DNA of 64,000 nucleotides from Mycobacterium intracellulare ATCC 13950 (GTDB lineage: Bacteria > Actinomycetota > Actinomycetes > Mycobacteriales > Mycobacteriaceae), in NCBI RefSeq assembly GCF_000277125.1, contig NC_016946.1, positions 4,650,001-4,714,000 of the forward strand. The letters run 5' to 3'. The position numbers were made by a program, and so were the translations under genes. Numbering within the stretch: the stretch's first letter is position 1; each line of letters opens with the position of its first letter. The notes under the pieces are model-generated. The model saw only the letters and a list, made by a program, of their open reading frames with translations. It made no database searches and was not told where the DNA came from. Below are positions 42,600 to 51,539 of this stretch, piece after piece.

Positions 42600-43139
42600 T
42601 CAGGTCGCCGAGACCCCCGCGACGAGCAGGTCGAGCATGCGGCCGGTCTGCTCCGATGAACCGCTGACCAAAAAGATGCCGATGAGGCTGGACACCACGT
42701 CGTCGGCGCGCACGTCGGCGCGCAGGCTGCCGTCGTCGGCGCCCGCCCGCAACAGCAGCTCGACGGCGCCGACGATGCTGTCGCGGGTCTGGCTGGGTTC
42801 CATTGCGCCAGAATCGAAGATCGCCTGCAGGGACTCGGCCATGCCGCGCTTGGCGGCCACGAAGCCCGCGTAGCGGTCCATCCAGCGTCGCAGCGCCGTC
42901 GTGGGCGGATGCCGCCCGAGCAGCTGCTCGGCGGCCGCGGCCACCTCGGCGAGCTCGGCGCGGTAGATGGCCTCGACGAGGGCCTCCCTGTTGGGGAAAT
43001 GGCGGTACAGCGTGCCGATCCCGACGCCCGCGTCGCGGGCGATCGACTCGAGCGAGGCCGCCGCGCCGTGCTCGGTGAACGCCGCGGTGGCCGCCTCCAG
43101 CAGCCGCTCGCGATTGCGGCGCGCATCCGACCTTCCCAC
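42600..43139 (-). CDS. TetR-family transcriptional regulator
   Basis: A 179-residue repressor. Residues about 9-50 carry the TetR helix-turn-helix (SIARDAGVGIGTLYRHFPNR), and the rest is the helical ligand domain. The GTG at 43139 is chosen over a longer start because the extension would lie inside the operator DNA and is not domain-like. It is divergent from an aldo/keto reductase gene, and the space between holds two GCGGAGG-type palindromes, so it probably represses both genes. The ligand is unknown. Confidence 0.88.
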   Translation of the reverse strand: MGRSDARRNRERLLEAATAAFTEHGAAASLESIARDAGVGIGTLYRHFPNREALVEAIYRAELAEVAAAAEQLLGRHPPTTALRRWMDRYAGFVAAKRGMAESLQAIFDSGAMEPSQTRDSIVGAVELLLRAGADDGSLRADVRADDVVSSLIGIFLVSGSSEQTGRMLDLLVAGVSAT

Positions 43140-43140
43140 C

Positions 43141-43162
43141 AAAGCGGAGGCACCTCCGTTTC
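43141..43162. promoter_or_regulatory. TetR operator 1
   Basis: AAAGCGGAGG, two bases, CCTCCGTTT is an inverted repeat immediately upstream of the TetR start codon. The same half-site occurs again 35 bp away. Confidence 0.65.
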
Positions 43163-43175
43163 TGCTACGCTGACG

Positions 43176-43198
43176 AAAGCGGAGGACCCTCCGCATTT
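43176..43198. promoter_or_regulatory. TetR operator 2
   Basis: AAAGCGGAGG followed by CCTCCGCATTT forms the second palindrome, between a TACGCT -10-like box (43166-43171) and the reductase start. Two identical half-site pairs spaced 35 bp apart suggest cooperative control of both divergent genes. Confidence 0.65.
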
Positions 43199-43227
43199 TT
43201 CCAGTGTCTCACGATCAAGGGAGCACC

Positions 43228-44163
43228 ATGACCGATCTCAACCCCGGCGGCATCGGCACCATCGGATCGCATCCCGTCGCCCGCATGGGCTACGGCGCCA
43301 TGCAACTGTTCGAGACCTCCCCGCAGGACGCGGCCGCGGTGCTGCGGCGCGCGATCGACCTCGGCGTCAACCACATCGACACCGCGTCGTTCTACGGCCC
43401 CGGCGAGGTCAACCGCCGGATCCGCGCGGCGCTGGCCCCCTACCCGGACGACCTCGTCATCGTCAGCAAGGTCGGCGCCCGCTACACCGGCGAGCAACCC
43501 ATCCCGCTGGCTCCAGCGCAACGGCCCTCCGAGCTGCGCGCCGCCGTCGAGGACGACCTGCGCCAGCTCGGCCTCGACCGCGTCCCGGTGGTGAACCTGC
43601 GGCGGCTCGACTCGGGCATCGGCATGGCCGCCGAGGGCGACCAGATCGTCGAGCTCGACGACCAGCTGGCCGAGATGATCGCCCTGCGCGACGAGGGCAA
43701 GATCGGCGCGATCGGGCTCAGCAGCGTGTCGCTCGACGTGCTGCGGCGGGCGCTGCCCGCCGGCATCGCCTGTGTGCAGAACGCCTACAGCCTGCTGGAC
43801 CGCTCCCAGGAAGCCGCGCTCGAGCTGTGCGTCGACGAGGGCATCGCGTGGGTGCCGTACTTCCCGCTCGGCTCCGCCTTGCCCGGATTCCCGAAGGTCG
43901 CCGACGATCCGGTGGTGGCCGGCATCGCCGGCGAGCTGGGCGTCTCCGGCGCCCGGGTCGGGTTGGCCTGGATCCTGGCGCATGCGCCGAACACGTTGCT
44001 GATTCCGGGCACCCGGTCGATCGCCCACCTCGAGGAGAACATGGCCGCGGCCGACGTCACGCTGAGCGCCGAGGCGATCGCCCGTCTCGACGCGGTCGCC
44101 ACGCCCGGCGTCGACCCCTGGGCGCAGGGCGCCGAGCCCTTCCGGGAGGCGTCCCGGAGCTGA
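43228..44163 (+). CDS. Aldo/keto reductase
   Basis: A 311-residue NADPH-dependent oxidoreductase of the AKR superfamily. GVNHIDTASFYGPGEVNRRI near residue 50 contains the catalytic Asp and Tyr, with Lys in VSKVGARY near residue 82 and the cofactor segment LIPGTRSIAHLEEN near residue 260. The His usually found in the loop after the fifth strand appears replaced (VVNLRRLD). The ATG at 43228 is preceded by AAGGGAG. It is controlled, by inference, by the divergent TetR gene. The substrate is unknown; aldehyde detoxification would fit. Confidence 0.88.
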   Translation: MTDLNPGGIGTIGSHPVARMGYGAMQLFETSPQDAAAVLRRAIDLGVNHIDTASFYGPGEVNRRIRAALAPYPDDLVIVSKVGARYTGEQPIPLAPAQRPSELRAAVEDDLRQLGLDRVPVVNLRRLDSGIGMAAEGDQIVELDDQLAEMIALRDEGKIGAIGLSSVSLDVLRRALPAGIACVQNAYSLLDRSQEAALELCVDEGIAWVPYFPLGSALPGFPKVADDPVVAGIAGELGVSGARVGLAWILAHAPNTLLIPGTRSIAHLEENMAAADVTLSAEAIARLDAVATPGVDPWAQGAEPFREASRS

Positions 44164-44177
44164 CTAGTGTGTCAGGC

Positions 44178-44633
44178 ATGGCACGCGCTGACGGGCTCAA
44201 GCCGCCCTGGTGGCTGAAACCGGCGAACAAGGTGTTCATTCAGCTCTCCCGGCTGGGCCTCAGCTTCGGCGGTGAAAGCCCGGTGGTGTTGACCGTGCCG
44301 GGCCGCAAGTCCGGCACGCCACGGTCGACGCCGGTGACACCGATGACGGTGGACGGCAAACGCTATGTGGTGGGCGGGTTTCCGGGCGCGGATTGGATCC
44401 GCAACGTCCGCGCCGCCGAGCACGCGACGCTGGCCCGCGGCCGGCATCGCGAGCGGGTGCGGATGGTGGAGCTCGCGGCCGACGAGGCGCGCCCGTTCCT
44501 GCGGGCGTTTCCCACCGAGGTGCCCACCGGGGTCGGCTTCATGAAGCGCTCGGGGTTGGTCACCGACGGCCGCCCCGAAGAGTTCGAGGCGCTGGCCGGC
44601 GTGTGTCCGGTATTCCGGCTGGACCCGGCATAG
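44178..44633 (+). CDS. Ddn-like nitroreductase/quinone reductase family protein
   Basis: A 151-residue member of the deazaflavin-dependent nitroreductase family (DUF385). Diagnostic residues are LTVPGRKSGTPRSTPVTPM near residue 37 and GGFPGADWIRNVRAAEHATL near residue 65. It has the same fold as the protein encoded at 797-1282 but is distant from it in sequence. F420 or FMN binding is likely; substrate unknown. It follows the aldo/keto reductase by 14 bp, so the two may form a redox operon. It ends 13 bp before menB. Confidence 0.82.
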   Translation: MARADGLKPPWWLKPANKVFIQLSRLGLSFGGESPVVLTVPGRKSGTPRSTPVTPMTVDGKRYVVGGFPGADWIRNVRAAEHATLARGRHRERVRMVELAADEARPFLRAFPTEVPTGVGFMKRSGLVTDGRPEEFEALAGVCPVFRLDPA

Positions 44634-44646
44634 GAGTTCACAGACG

Positions 44647-45549
<903 letters not shown>

Positions 45550-45578
45550 GCCCGCCCGCCCGCCTAGACTCGCGTCCC

Positions 45579-46475
45579 GTGAGCAAGAGTCCGCTTCGCC
45601 GGTTCACCGACCAGCTGGTGCTGGCCACCATGCGACCGCCGATGGCCCCGCAGGTGCTGGTCAACCGGCCGCTGATCAAGCCGATCGAGCTGGCGGGCAA
45701 GCGCATCCTGCTCACCGGGGCGTCGTCGGGCATCGGCGAGGCCGCCGCCGAGCAGTTCGCCCGCGAGGGGGCCACGGTGGTCGTCGTGGCCCGTCGCCAG
45801 GAGCTGCTGGACGCACTGGCCGAGCGGATCACCACGGCGGGCGGTGACGCCACGGCGATCGCCTGCGACGTCTCGGACATGGACGCCGTCGACGCGCTGG
45901 TCGCCGACGTCGAGAAGCGGCTCGGCGGCGTCGACATCCTGATCAACAACGCCGGCCGGTCCATCCGCCGGCCGCTGGCCGAGTCGCTGGAGCGCTGGCA
46001 CGACGTCGAACGGACCATGGTGCTCAACTACTACGCGCCGTTGCGGCTGATCCGCGGCCTGGCGCCGGGAATGATCGAACGCGGCGACGGCCACATCATC
46101 AACGTCTCGACGTGGGGGGTGCTCTCGGAGGCGTCGCCGCTGTTCTCGGTGTACAACGCGTCGAAGGCCGCGCTGTCGACCGTGAGCCGGGTCATCGAAA
46201 CGGAGTGGGGCGAGCGGGGTGTGCACTCCACGGCGCTGTACTACCCCCTGGTGGCCACCCCGATGATCGCGCCCACGAAGGCCTACGAGGGCGTGCCGGC
46301 GCTGACGCCGGAAGAGGCCGGCGAGTGGATGATCACCGCCGCCCGCACCCGCCCGGTGCGCATCGCGCCGCGCATGGCGATCGCGGCCAAGGCGCTGGAC
46401 ACCTTCGGCCCCCGCTGGGTCAACGCCGTCATGCAGCGCCAGAGCATCCAGCCCAACCGCAAGAGCGACCGCTGA
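45579..46475 (+). CDS. Short-chain dehydrogenase/reductase (Rv0547c-like)
   Basis: A 298-residue SDR. ILLTGASSGIGEAAAEQFA near residue 42 is the cofactor loop, NNAGRSIRRP lies near residue 125, and the active site Ser and YxxxK are in NVSTWGV and YNASKAAL near residues 170-195. An N-terminal extension of about 35 residues precedes the Rossmann fold. The GTG start follows TAGACT by 8 bp, so the message is probably leaderless. Substrate unknown. In M. tuberculosis the same gene lies beside menB, and this order is kept. Confidence 0.9.
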   Translation: MSKSPLRRFTDQLVLATMRPPMAPQVLVNRPLIKPIELAGKRILLTGASSGIGEAAAEQFAREGATVVVVARRQELLDALAERITTAGGDATAIACDVSDMDAVDALVADVEKRLGGVDILINNAGRSIRRPLAESLERWHDVERTMVLNYYAPLRLIRGLAPGMIERGDGHIINVSTWGVLSEASPLFSVYNASKAALSTVSRVIETEWGERGVHSTALYYPLVATPMIAPTKAYEGVPALTPEEAGEWMITAARTRPVRIAPRMAIAAKALDTFGPRWVNAVMQRQSIQPNRKSDR

Positions 46476-46515
46476 CCGGACCGGCGCGATCGGGCCCGTG
46501 TGATAGACACGAGTT

Positions 46516-46923
46516 ATGGAGATCCTGGCCAGCCGGATGCTGCTCCGGCCCGCGGACTACCAGCGGTCCCTGGCCTTCTACCGCGACGAGATCGGCCTGG
46601 CGATAGCGCGTGAATACGGCGGCGGCACAGTGTTTTTCGCCGGGCAGTCGCTGCTGGAGCTGGCCGGGTACGGCTCCCCGGACCATTCCCGCGGCCCGTT
46701 CCCGGGCGCGCTGTGGCTGCAGGTCCGCGACCTCGAGGCGACCCAGGCCGAGCTACGCGGCCGCGGCGTGTCGATCGCCCGCGAGGCGCGTCAGGAACCC
46801 TGGGGCCTGCACGAGATGCACGTGCTCGACCCCGACGGCATCACGCTCATTTTCATCCAGATCCCCCCAGACCACCCGTTGCGCCGCGACACCCGAGGTG
46901 AACGGCAGGGAAATTCCGGTTAA
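46516..46923 (+). CDS. Glyoxalase/VOC family protein (Rv0546c-like)
   Basis: A 135-residue vicinal-oxygen-chelate protein with two beta-alpha-beta-beta-beta modules. It starts MEILASRMLLRPADYQRSLA and ends with the LHEMHVLDPDGITLIFIQIP strand typical of glyoxalase-like proteins. The Glu in LLELAGYG and the His/Glu in the last strand are possible metal ligands. Activity could be lactoylglutathione-type, fosfomycin-type or other; not determined. TAGACA ends 6 bp before the ATG, implying a leaderless message. The 3' end of the gene overlaps the PHO-box-like repeats of pitA. Confidence 0.85.
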   Translation: MEILASRMLLRPADYQRSLAFYRDEIGLAIAREYGGGTVFFAGQSLLELAGYGSPDHSRGPFPGALWLQVRDLEATQAELRGRGVSIAREARQEPWGLHEMHVLDPDGITLIFIQIPPDHPLRRDTRGERQGNSG

Positions 46924-46940
46924 CTGAGAGGTAACATCTG
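46897..46940 (+). promoter_or_regulatory. Four 11-bp PHO-box-like direct repeats before pitA
   Basis: Consecutive 11-mers start at 46897 (GGTGAAC), 46908 (GGGAAAT), 46919 (GTTAACT) and 46930 (GGTAACA). The first contains GTTCACC on the other strand, the core of actinobacterial phosphate-response boxes, and the 11-bp period matches PhoP/RegX3-type sites. The first two repeats and part of the third lie inside the 3' end of the preceding coding sequence. Confidence 0.5.
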
Positions 46941-47020
46941 GCGACGACTCAAGGTACACCCGCGTTTCATGTCATGCCGCATTCGACAATGGATTGCCCC
47001 TACCACCAGAATCAGGCCCT

Positions 47021-48259
47021 GTGAACATCCAATTGTTCCTCTTGATCATTGTCGTAATCACGGCACTGGCTTTCGATTTCACCAACGGCTTTCATGACAC
47101 GGGCAACGCGATGGCGACCTCGATCGCCAGTGGCGCGCTCAAGCCCAAAACGGCGGTTCTGCTCTCGGCGGTACTGAATCTGGTGGGCGCGTTCATGTCC
47201 ACCGCCGTCGCCGCCACGATCGCCAAAGGCCTCATCGACTCCAACATCGTGACGCTGGAACTGGTGTTCGCCGGCCTGGTCGGCGGCGTCGTCTGGAACC
47301 TGCTGACCTGGCTGCTCGGCATCCCCTCGAGTTCGTCGCACGCCCTGATCGGCGGCATCGTCGGCGCCACGATCGCCGCCGTCGGCGCGCACGGCGTGAT
47401 CTGGAAGGGCGTGATCTCCAAGGCCATCATCCCGGCCGTCGTGTCGGCGATCCTGGCCATCGCGATCGGCGCGGTCGCCACCTGGCTGGTCTACCGGATC
47501 ACCCGCGGCGTGCCGAAGGCCCGCACGGAGGCCGGTTTCCGGCGCGGCCAGATCGGTTCGGCGTCGCTGGTCTCGCTCGCCCACGGCACCAACGACGCAC
47601 AGAAGACGATGGGCATCATCTTCCTGGCGCTCATCTCCTACGGCTCGGTCAGCAAGACCGCCAGCATGCCGCCGCTGTGGGTCATCGTGAGCTGCGCGCT
47701 GGCCATGGCGACCGGCACCTACCTCGGCGGGTGGCGCATCATCCGCACGCTGGGCAAGGGCCTGGTCGAGATCCAGTCGCCGCAGGGCATGGCCGCCGAA
47801 TCCTCCTCGGCCGCGGTGATCCTGCTGTCGGCCCACTTCGGCTACGCGCTGTCGACCACCCAGGTGTGCACGGGTTCGGTGCTGGGCAGCGGGCTGGGCA
47901 AGCCCGGCGGCGAGGTCCGCTGGGGCGTCGCCGGCCGCATGGGGGTCGCCTGGCTGGTCACCCTCCCGCTGGCCGGGCTGGTCGGCGCCTTCACCTACGA
48001 GATCGTGCACCTGATCGGCGGCTACCCGGGCGCGATCGTCGGTTTCGCGCTGCTGGTCGCGGTCTCGGCCACCATCTACCTCCGGTCGCGCAGGGTCAAG
48101 GTCGACCACCACAACGTCAACGCCGAATGGAAGGGCGATCTGACCAGCGGGCTGCAGGCCGCCGACCAGCCGCCGCCCGGCGATGACGGACCCACGCTCG
48201 GCGGCGTGTCCGCCCGGTACGACTCCGACGACCCGTCGCTGAAAGCCAACGCCTCATGA
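47021..48259 (+). CDS. pitA: Low-affinity inorganic phosphate transporter PitA
   Basis: H+/phosphate (metal-phosphate) symporter of 412 residues with about ten transmembrane segments. The two PiT signatures are present: DFTNGFHDTGNAMATSIASG near residue 20 and SLAHGTNDAQKTMGIIFLAL near residue 185. The C-terminal 60 residues are cytosolic and polar. It is the Rv0545c orthologue. The GTG at 47021 gives the homologue's N-terminus; an ATG-less upstream frame is rejected. The stop overlaps the next gene by 4 bp. Upstream 11-bp repeats suggest control by phosphate. Confidence 0.94.
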   Translation: MNIQLFLLIIVVITALAFDFTNGFHDTGNAMATSIASGALKPKTAVLLSAVLNLVGAFMSTAVAATIAKGLIDSNIVTLELVFAGLVGGVVWNLLTWLLGIPSSSSHALIGGIVGATIAAVGAHGVIWKGVISKAIIPAVVSAILAIAIGAVATWLVYRITRGVPKARTEAGFRRGQIGSASLVSLAHGTNDAQKTMGIIFLALISYGSVSKTASMPPLWVIVSCALAMATGTYLGGWRIIRTLGKGLVEIQSPQGMAAESSSAAVILLSAHFGYALSTTQVCTGSVLGSGLGKPGGEVRWGVAGRMGVAWLVTLPLAGLVGAFTYEIVHLIGGYPGAIVGFALLVAVSATIYLRSRRVKVDHHNVNAEWKGDLTSGLQAADQPPPGDDGPTLGGVSARYDSDDPSLKANAS

Positions 48260-48567
48260 GCCACATCGGCGACTGGTTCAACTACCAGGCGAGCCTGAAG
48301 ATTCTGGTCTTCGCCATGCTGGCCGGCGCCGCCCTGCCGGGGCTGTTCGCCCTCGGGATCCGGCTGCAGTCCGCGGGGGCGGGCGACATCAGTCTGGACG
48401 GCGCCAGCAACGGCTCCGCCCCGCGGCGCAACCCGGTGCTGACCGCGTTGGCGTGGAGCATCTACGCGCTGGTCATCGCGGTGATCGCGCTGGCGTTGCT
48501 CTACATTGCCCGCGATTTCATCGCCCATCACACCGGCTATCCGCTGCTTGGAGCGAAACCCAAGTAG
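48256..48567 (+). CDS. Small two-pass membrane protein (Rv0544c-like)
   Basis: A 103-residue protein with transmembrane segments near residues 15-37 and 63-88 and a polar loop between. The ATG overlaps the pitA stop by 4 bp (ATGA), so it is translated with pitA and could be an accessory subunit or regulator of the transporter. No named domain is recognised. The same pair exists in M. tuberculosis as Rv0545c-Rv0544c, which supports a shared role. Confidence 0.85.
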   Translation: MSHIGDWFNYQASLKILVFAMLAGAALPGLFALGIRLQSAGAGDISLDGASNGSAPRRNPVLTALAWSIYALVIAVIALALLYIARDFIAHHTGYPLLGAKPK

Positions 48568-48623
48568 CATCGTTTGATGCCCATCGAGTCGGCGAACCGG
48601 ACGCCGGGGAGAGCTGTATCCGC

Positions 48624-48926
48624 GTGAACGGATTTCTCAATTCCATCGTCTCGTGGCTCCGCGCGGGCTACCCCGAGGGCGTGCCACCCACCGACACGTT
48701 CCCGGTGCTCGCGCTGCTGGCCCGCCGGCTGTCCAACGACGAAGCCAAGGCCGTGGCGTGCGAGCTGGTTCGGCGCGGCGAGTTCGACGACGTCGACATC
48801 GGCGTGCTGATCACCCAGATCACCGACGAGCTGCCGTCGCCGCAGGACGTCGAGCGGGTACGGGTGCGGCTGGCGGCCCAGGGCTGGCCCTTCGACGACG
48901 CCGACCAGGCCGGGGACCCGGCATAG
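48624..48926 (+). CDS. DUF3349 protein (Rv0543c-like)
   Basis: A 100-residue helical protein of the DUF3349 family, with the conserved start VNGFLNSIVSWLRAGYPEGV and the middle PVLALLARRLSNDEAKAVA. Relatives are small helical bundles of unknown function, restricted to mycobacteria and close genera, with some resemblance to helix-turn-helix domains. The GTG start fits the family N-terminus. It lies 56 bp after the Rv0544c-like gene and runs into menE with no space between them. Confidence 0.87.
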   Translation: MNGFLNSIVSWLRAGYPEGVPPTDTFPVLALLARRLSNDEAKAVACELVRRGEFDDVDIGVLITQITDELPSPQDVERVRVRLAAQGWPFDDADQAGDPA

Positions 48927-48931
48927 CCGTA

Positions 48932-50080
48932 CTGCGCGCGCTGCACGTCCCGCCGGGCGCGGCGGCCGAGACGCTGCTGCCCGCCCTGGCGGGCGTGCTG
49001 GAGGGACGCGACCCGGCGCTGGTGGCCGTCGGCGACGATCGCGAGTCGGCGGCGCTGCGGGCGGGGCTGCGGGTCGGGGAGACCATCGACGACGACGTGG
49101 CCCTGGTGGCGGCGACGTCGGGCACCACCGGCACCCCGAAGGGCGCCCTGCTGACCGCGGCCGCCCTGCGGGCCAGCGCCGCGGCCACCCATGACCGCCT
49201 GGGCGGCCCGGGCAGCTGGCTGCTCGCCCTGCCGCCACACCACATCGCCGGGGTGCAGGTGCTGGTCCGCAGCCTGCTCGCCGGCACGTCGCCGGTCGAG
49301 ATGGATGTCACCGGCGGCTTCGATGAAACCGAATTGCCCAGGGCCATCGGCGCTTTGGGCCCCGGCAGGCGGTACACCTCGCTGGTCGCCGCGCAGTTGG
49401 CCAAGGCGCTCACCGACCCGGCGGCCGCGGCCGCCCTCGCCGAACTCGACGCCGTGCTGCTCGGCGGCGGGCCCGCGCCGCGTCCGGTCCTGGACGCCGC
49501 GGCCACGGCCGGAATCACCGTCGTGCGCACCTACGGCATGAGTGAGACCGCCGGCGGGTGCGTCTACGACGGCGTCCCGCTGGCCGGGGTGCGGCTGAGG
49601 GTGGCCGACGGGCGCATCGTCATCGGGGGCGCGACGGTGGCCAAGGGCTACCGCGACCCCATCGACCCCGACCCGTTCGCCGAGCCCGGCTGGTTCGTGA
49701 CCGACGACCTCGGCGCCATCGACGGCGCGGGCGTGCTGACGGTCCTGGGCCGCGCCGACGACGCGATCAGCACCGGCGGGCTGACGGTGTTGCCGCAGCC
49801 GGTCGAGGCGGCGCTGTGCAGCCACCCGGCCGTCCGCGATTGCGCGGTGTTCGGGGTGGCAGACGAACGCCTCGGGCAGCGGGTGGTCGCCGCGATCGTG
49901 GTGCACGACGGCCGCGCGGCGCCGACCGTGGAGGCGCTGCGCGCGCACGTGACGCGCGCCCTGGACGCCACCGCCGCGCCGCGCGAGGTGCACGTCGTCG
50001 ACGCGCTGCCGCGCCGCGGCATCGGCAAGGTCGACCGCGCGGCGCTGGTGCGCCGCTTCGCCGGCGCGAGCGATCAATAG
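48932..50080 (+). CDS. menE: o-Succinylbenzoate-CoA ligase
   Basis: Acyl-adenylate enzyme that forms o-succinylbenzoyl-CoA for MenB. About 382 residues, with the AMP motif ATSGTTGTPKGALL near residue 62, YGMSETAGGCVYDG near residue 200, GWFVTDDLGAIDG near residue 255, and the catalytic Lys in RRGIGKVDRAAL near the end. The protein starts directly in its first domain (LRALHVPPGA), but no ATG, GTG or TTG is found there; the codons are ATA (48923), GTA (48929) and CTG (48932). CTG is given as the start with low certainty. The function call itself is firm. Confidence 0.9.
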   Translation: MRALHVPPGAAAETLLPALAGVLEGRDPALVAVGDDRESAALRAGLRVGETIDDDVALVAATSGTTGTPKGALLTAAALRASAAATHDRLGGPGSWLLALPPHHIAGVQVLVRSLLAGTSPVEMDVTGGFDETELPRAIGALGPGRRYTSLVAAQLAKALTDPAAAAALAELDAVLLGGGPAPRPVLDAAATAGITVVRTYGMSETAGGCVYDGVPLAGVRLRVADGRIVIGGATVAKGYRDPIDPDPFAEPGWFVTDDLGAIDGAGVLTVLGRADDAISTGGLTVLPQPVEAALCSHPAVRDCAVFGVADERLGQRVVAAIVVHDGRAAPTVEALRAHVTRALDATAAPREVHVVDALPRRGIGKVDRAALVRRFAGASDQ

Positions 50081-50091
50081 GCTGTGCGTCC

Positions 50092-51456
50092 GTGAGGCGG
50101 GGTCGACGGCAGGCGGTGCGCGACGCCGTCGCGGTGTCGATCGGCGCGGCGCTGGTGGCGGCGGCGTTCGTGCTGCCGCGGATGAACCTGGGGGTCCGGC
50201 CGCGCCTGGATGTCGGGGCGGAAAAGTTCGCCACCCACGCCGGCTCGGCGCCGATCTTCGGCGAGTGGCTGATCCACGCCGGCTGGGGCACCGGCCCGGC
50301 CATTGCCCTCGCCGTCGTCGTCGTCGCGTGGGGACCGACTCTGGCGCAACGACTTTCGTGGCGGGCGCTGACGCTGGGCAGCTGGGCCGTCGCCGGCGGG
50401 TGGGCGTTCGCGCTGGCGATGATCGACGGCTGGCAGCGCGGCTTCGCCGGCCGGCTGACCACCCGGGACGAATACCTGTCGCAGGTGCCGGGCGTCACCG
50501 ACATTCCAGCCACGCTGCGCACGTTCGCCGGCCGGATCGTGGACTACCAACCGCATTCGTGGACCACCCACGTGTCGGGGCATCCGCCCGGGGCGCTGCT
50601 GACGTTCGTCTGGCTGGACCGGATCGGTCTGCACGGCGGCGCCTGGGCCGGGCTGCTGTGCCTGCTGGCCGGCTCGAGCGCCGCCGCCGCGGTGGTGGTC
50701 GGCGTGCGCGCGCTGGCCGACGAGTCCACCGCGCGGCGGGTAGCCCCGTTCGTGGCGCTGGCGCCGACGGCGATCTGGGTGGCCGTCTCCGCCGACGGAT
50801 ACTTCGCCGGCGTGGCCGCGTGGGGCATCGCGCTGCTGGCCGTGGCGGTGCACCGCCCGGTCCGGTTCCCCGCCCTGACCGCCGCCGCGGCCGGGCTGCT
50901 GCTGGGCTGGGGAGTGTTCTGCAACTACGGCCTGATGCTGATGGGGCTGCCGGCGGCGGCGGTGCTGGCGTCCGCGGCGGACTGGAGGGCGATCCTGCGG
51001 GCGCTCGGTCCGGCGGCGCTGGCCGCGATCGGGGTGGCGGTGGCCTTCGCCGTCGCCGGGTTCTATTGGTTCGACGGCTATCACCTTGTGCAGCAACGCT
51101 ATTGGCAGGGCATCGCCAAGGACCGGCCGTTTCAGTACTGGAGCTGGGCCAACCTGGCGTGCGTGGTGTGCGCGATCGGGCTGGGCGGCGTCGCCGGGCT
51201 CGGGCGGGTGTTCGACGGGGCCGCCGTCCGTCGCCGCTCCGGTTTTCACCTGCTGTTGTTGGGCGTGCTGGCCGCCGTCGTGTGCGCGGACCTGAGCATG
51301 CTCAGCAAGGCCGAGGTGGAACGCATCTGGTTGCCGTTCACCATCTGGCTCACCGCGGCGACCGCGCTGCTGCCGGTGCGCTCGCACCGGATCTGGTTGG
51401 CGCTCAACGCCGCCGGCGCGATTGCGCTCAACACGATCATCCTGACGAACTGGTAG
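50092..51456 (+). CDS. Polytopic membrane protein, mannosyltransferase-like (Rv0541c)
   Basis: A 454-residue protein with about 11 hydrophobic segments and one large early loop (residues about 110-170) that contains Asp, Glu and His residues (TRDEYLSQVPGVTD and THVSGHPPGALL). This layout resembles GT-C glycosyltransferases that use polyprenyl-phosphate sugars. The donor and acceptor are unknown. The GTG at 50092 follows TAGGCT by 8 bp, so a leaderless message starting there is likely, although menE ends only 11 bp upstream. The gene is followed by the second IS30 element. Confidence 0.82.
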   Translation: MRRGRRQAVRDAVAVSIGAALVAAAFVLPRMNLGVRPRLDVGAEKFATHAGSAPIFGEWLIHAGWGTGPAIALAVVVVAWGPTLAQRLSWRALTLGSWAVAGGWAFALAMIDGWQRGFAGRLTTRDEYLSQVPGVTDIPATLRTFAGRIVDYQPHSWTTHVSGHPPGALLTFVWLDRIGLHGGAWAGLLCLLAGSSAAAAVVVGVRALADESTARRVAPFVALAPTAIWVAVSADGYFAGVAAWGIALLAVAVHRPVRFPALTAAAAGLLLGWGVFCNYGLMLMGLPAAAVLASAADWRAILRALGPAALAAIGVAVAFAVAGFYWFDGYHLVQQRYWQGIAKDRPFQYWSWANLACVVCAIGLGGVAGLGRVFDGAAVRRRSGFHLLLLGVLAAVVCADLSMLSKAEVERIWLPFTIWLTAATALLPVRSHRIWLALNAAGAIALNTIILTNW

Positions 51457-51488
51457 GTCCGGTACGAGTGTGAGCTGAGGGCAACGAG

Positions 51489-51514
51489 TGTGAATCCTGG
51501 GCTTTGAGTGTGAA
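51489..51514 (+). repeat. Left palindromic arm beside IS30 copy 2
   Basis: TGTGAATCCTGGGCTTTGAG continues to TGTGAA; its last 14 bases, GCTTTGAGTGTGAA, recur in reverse complement at 52883-52898 on the far side of the element. The upstream GCTGAGGGCAACG is also shared with the flank of IS30 copy 1. Confidence 0.68.
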
Positions 51515-51539
51515 CGAGCGGCGGGATTCAGCGGCGGTT

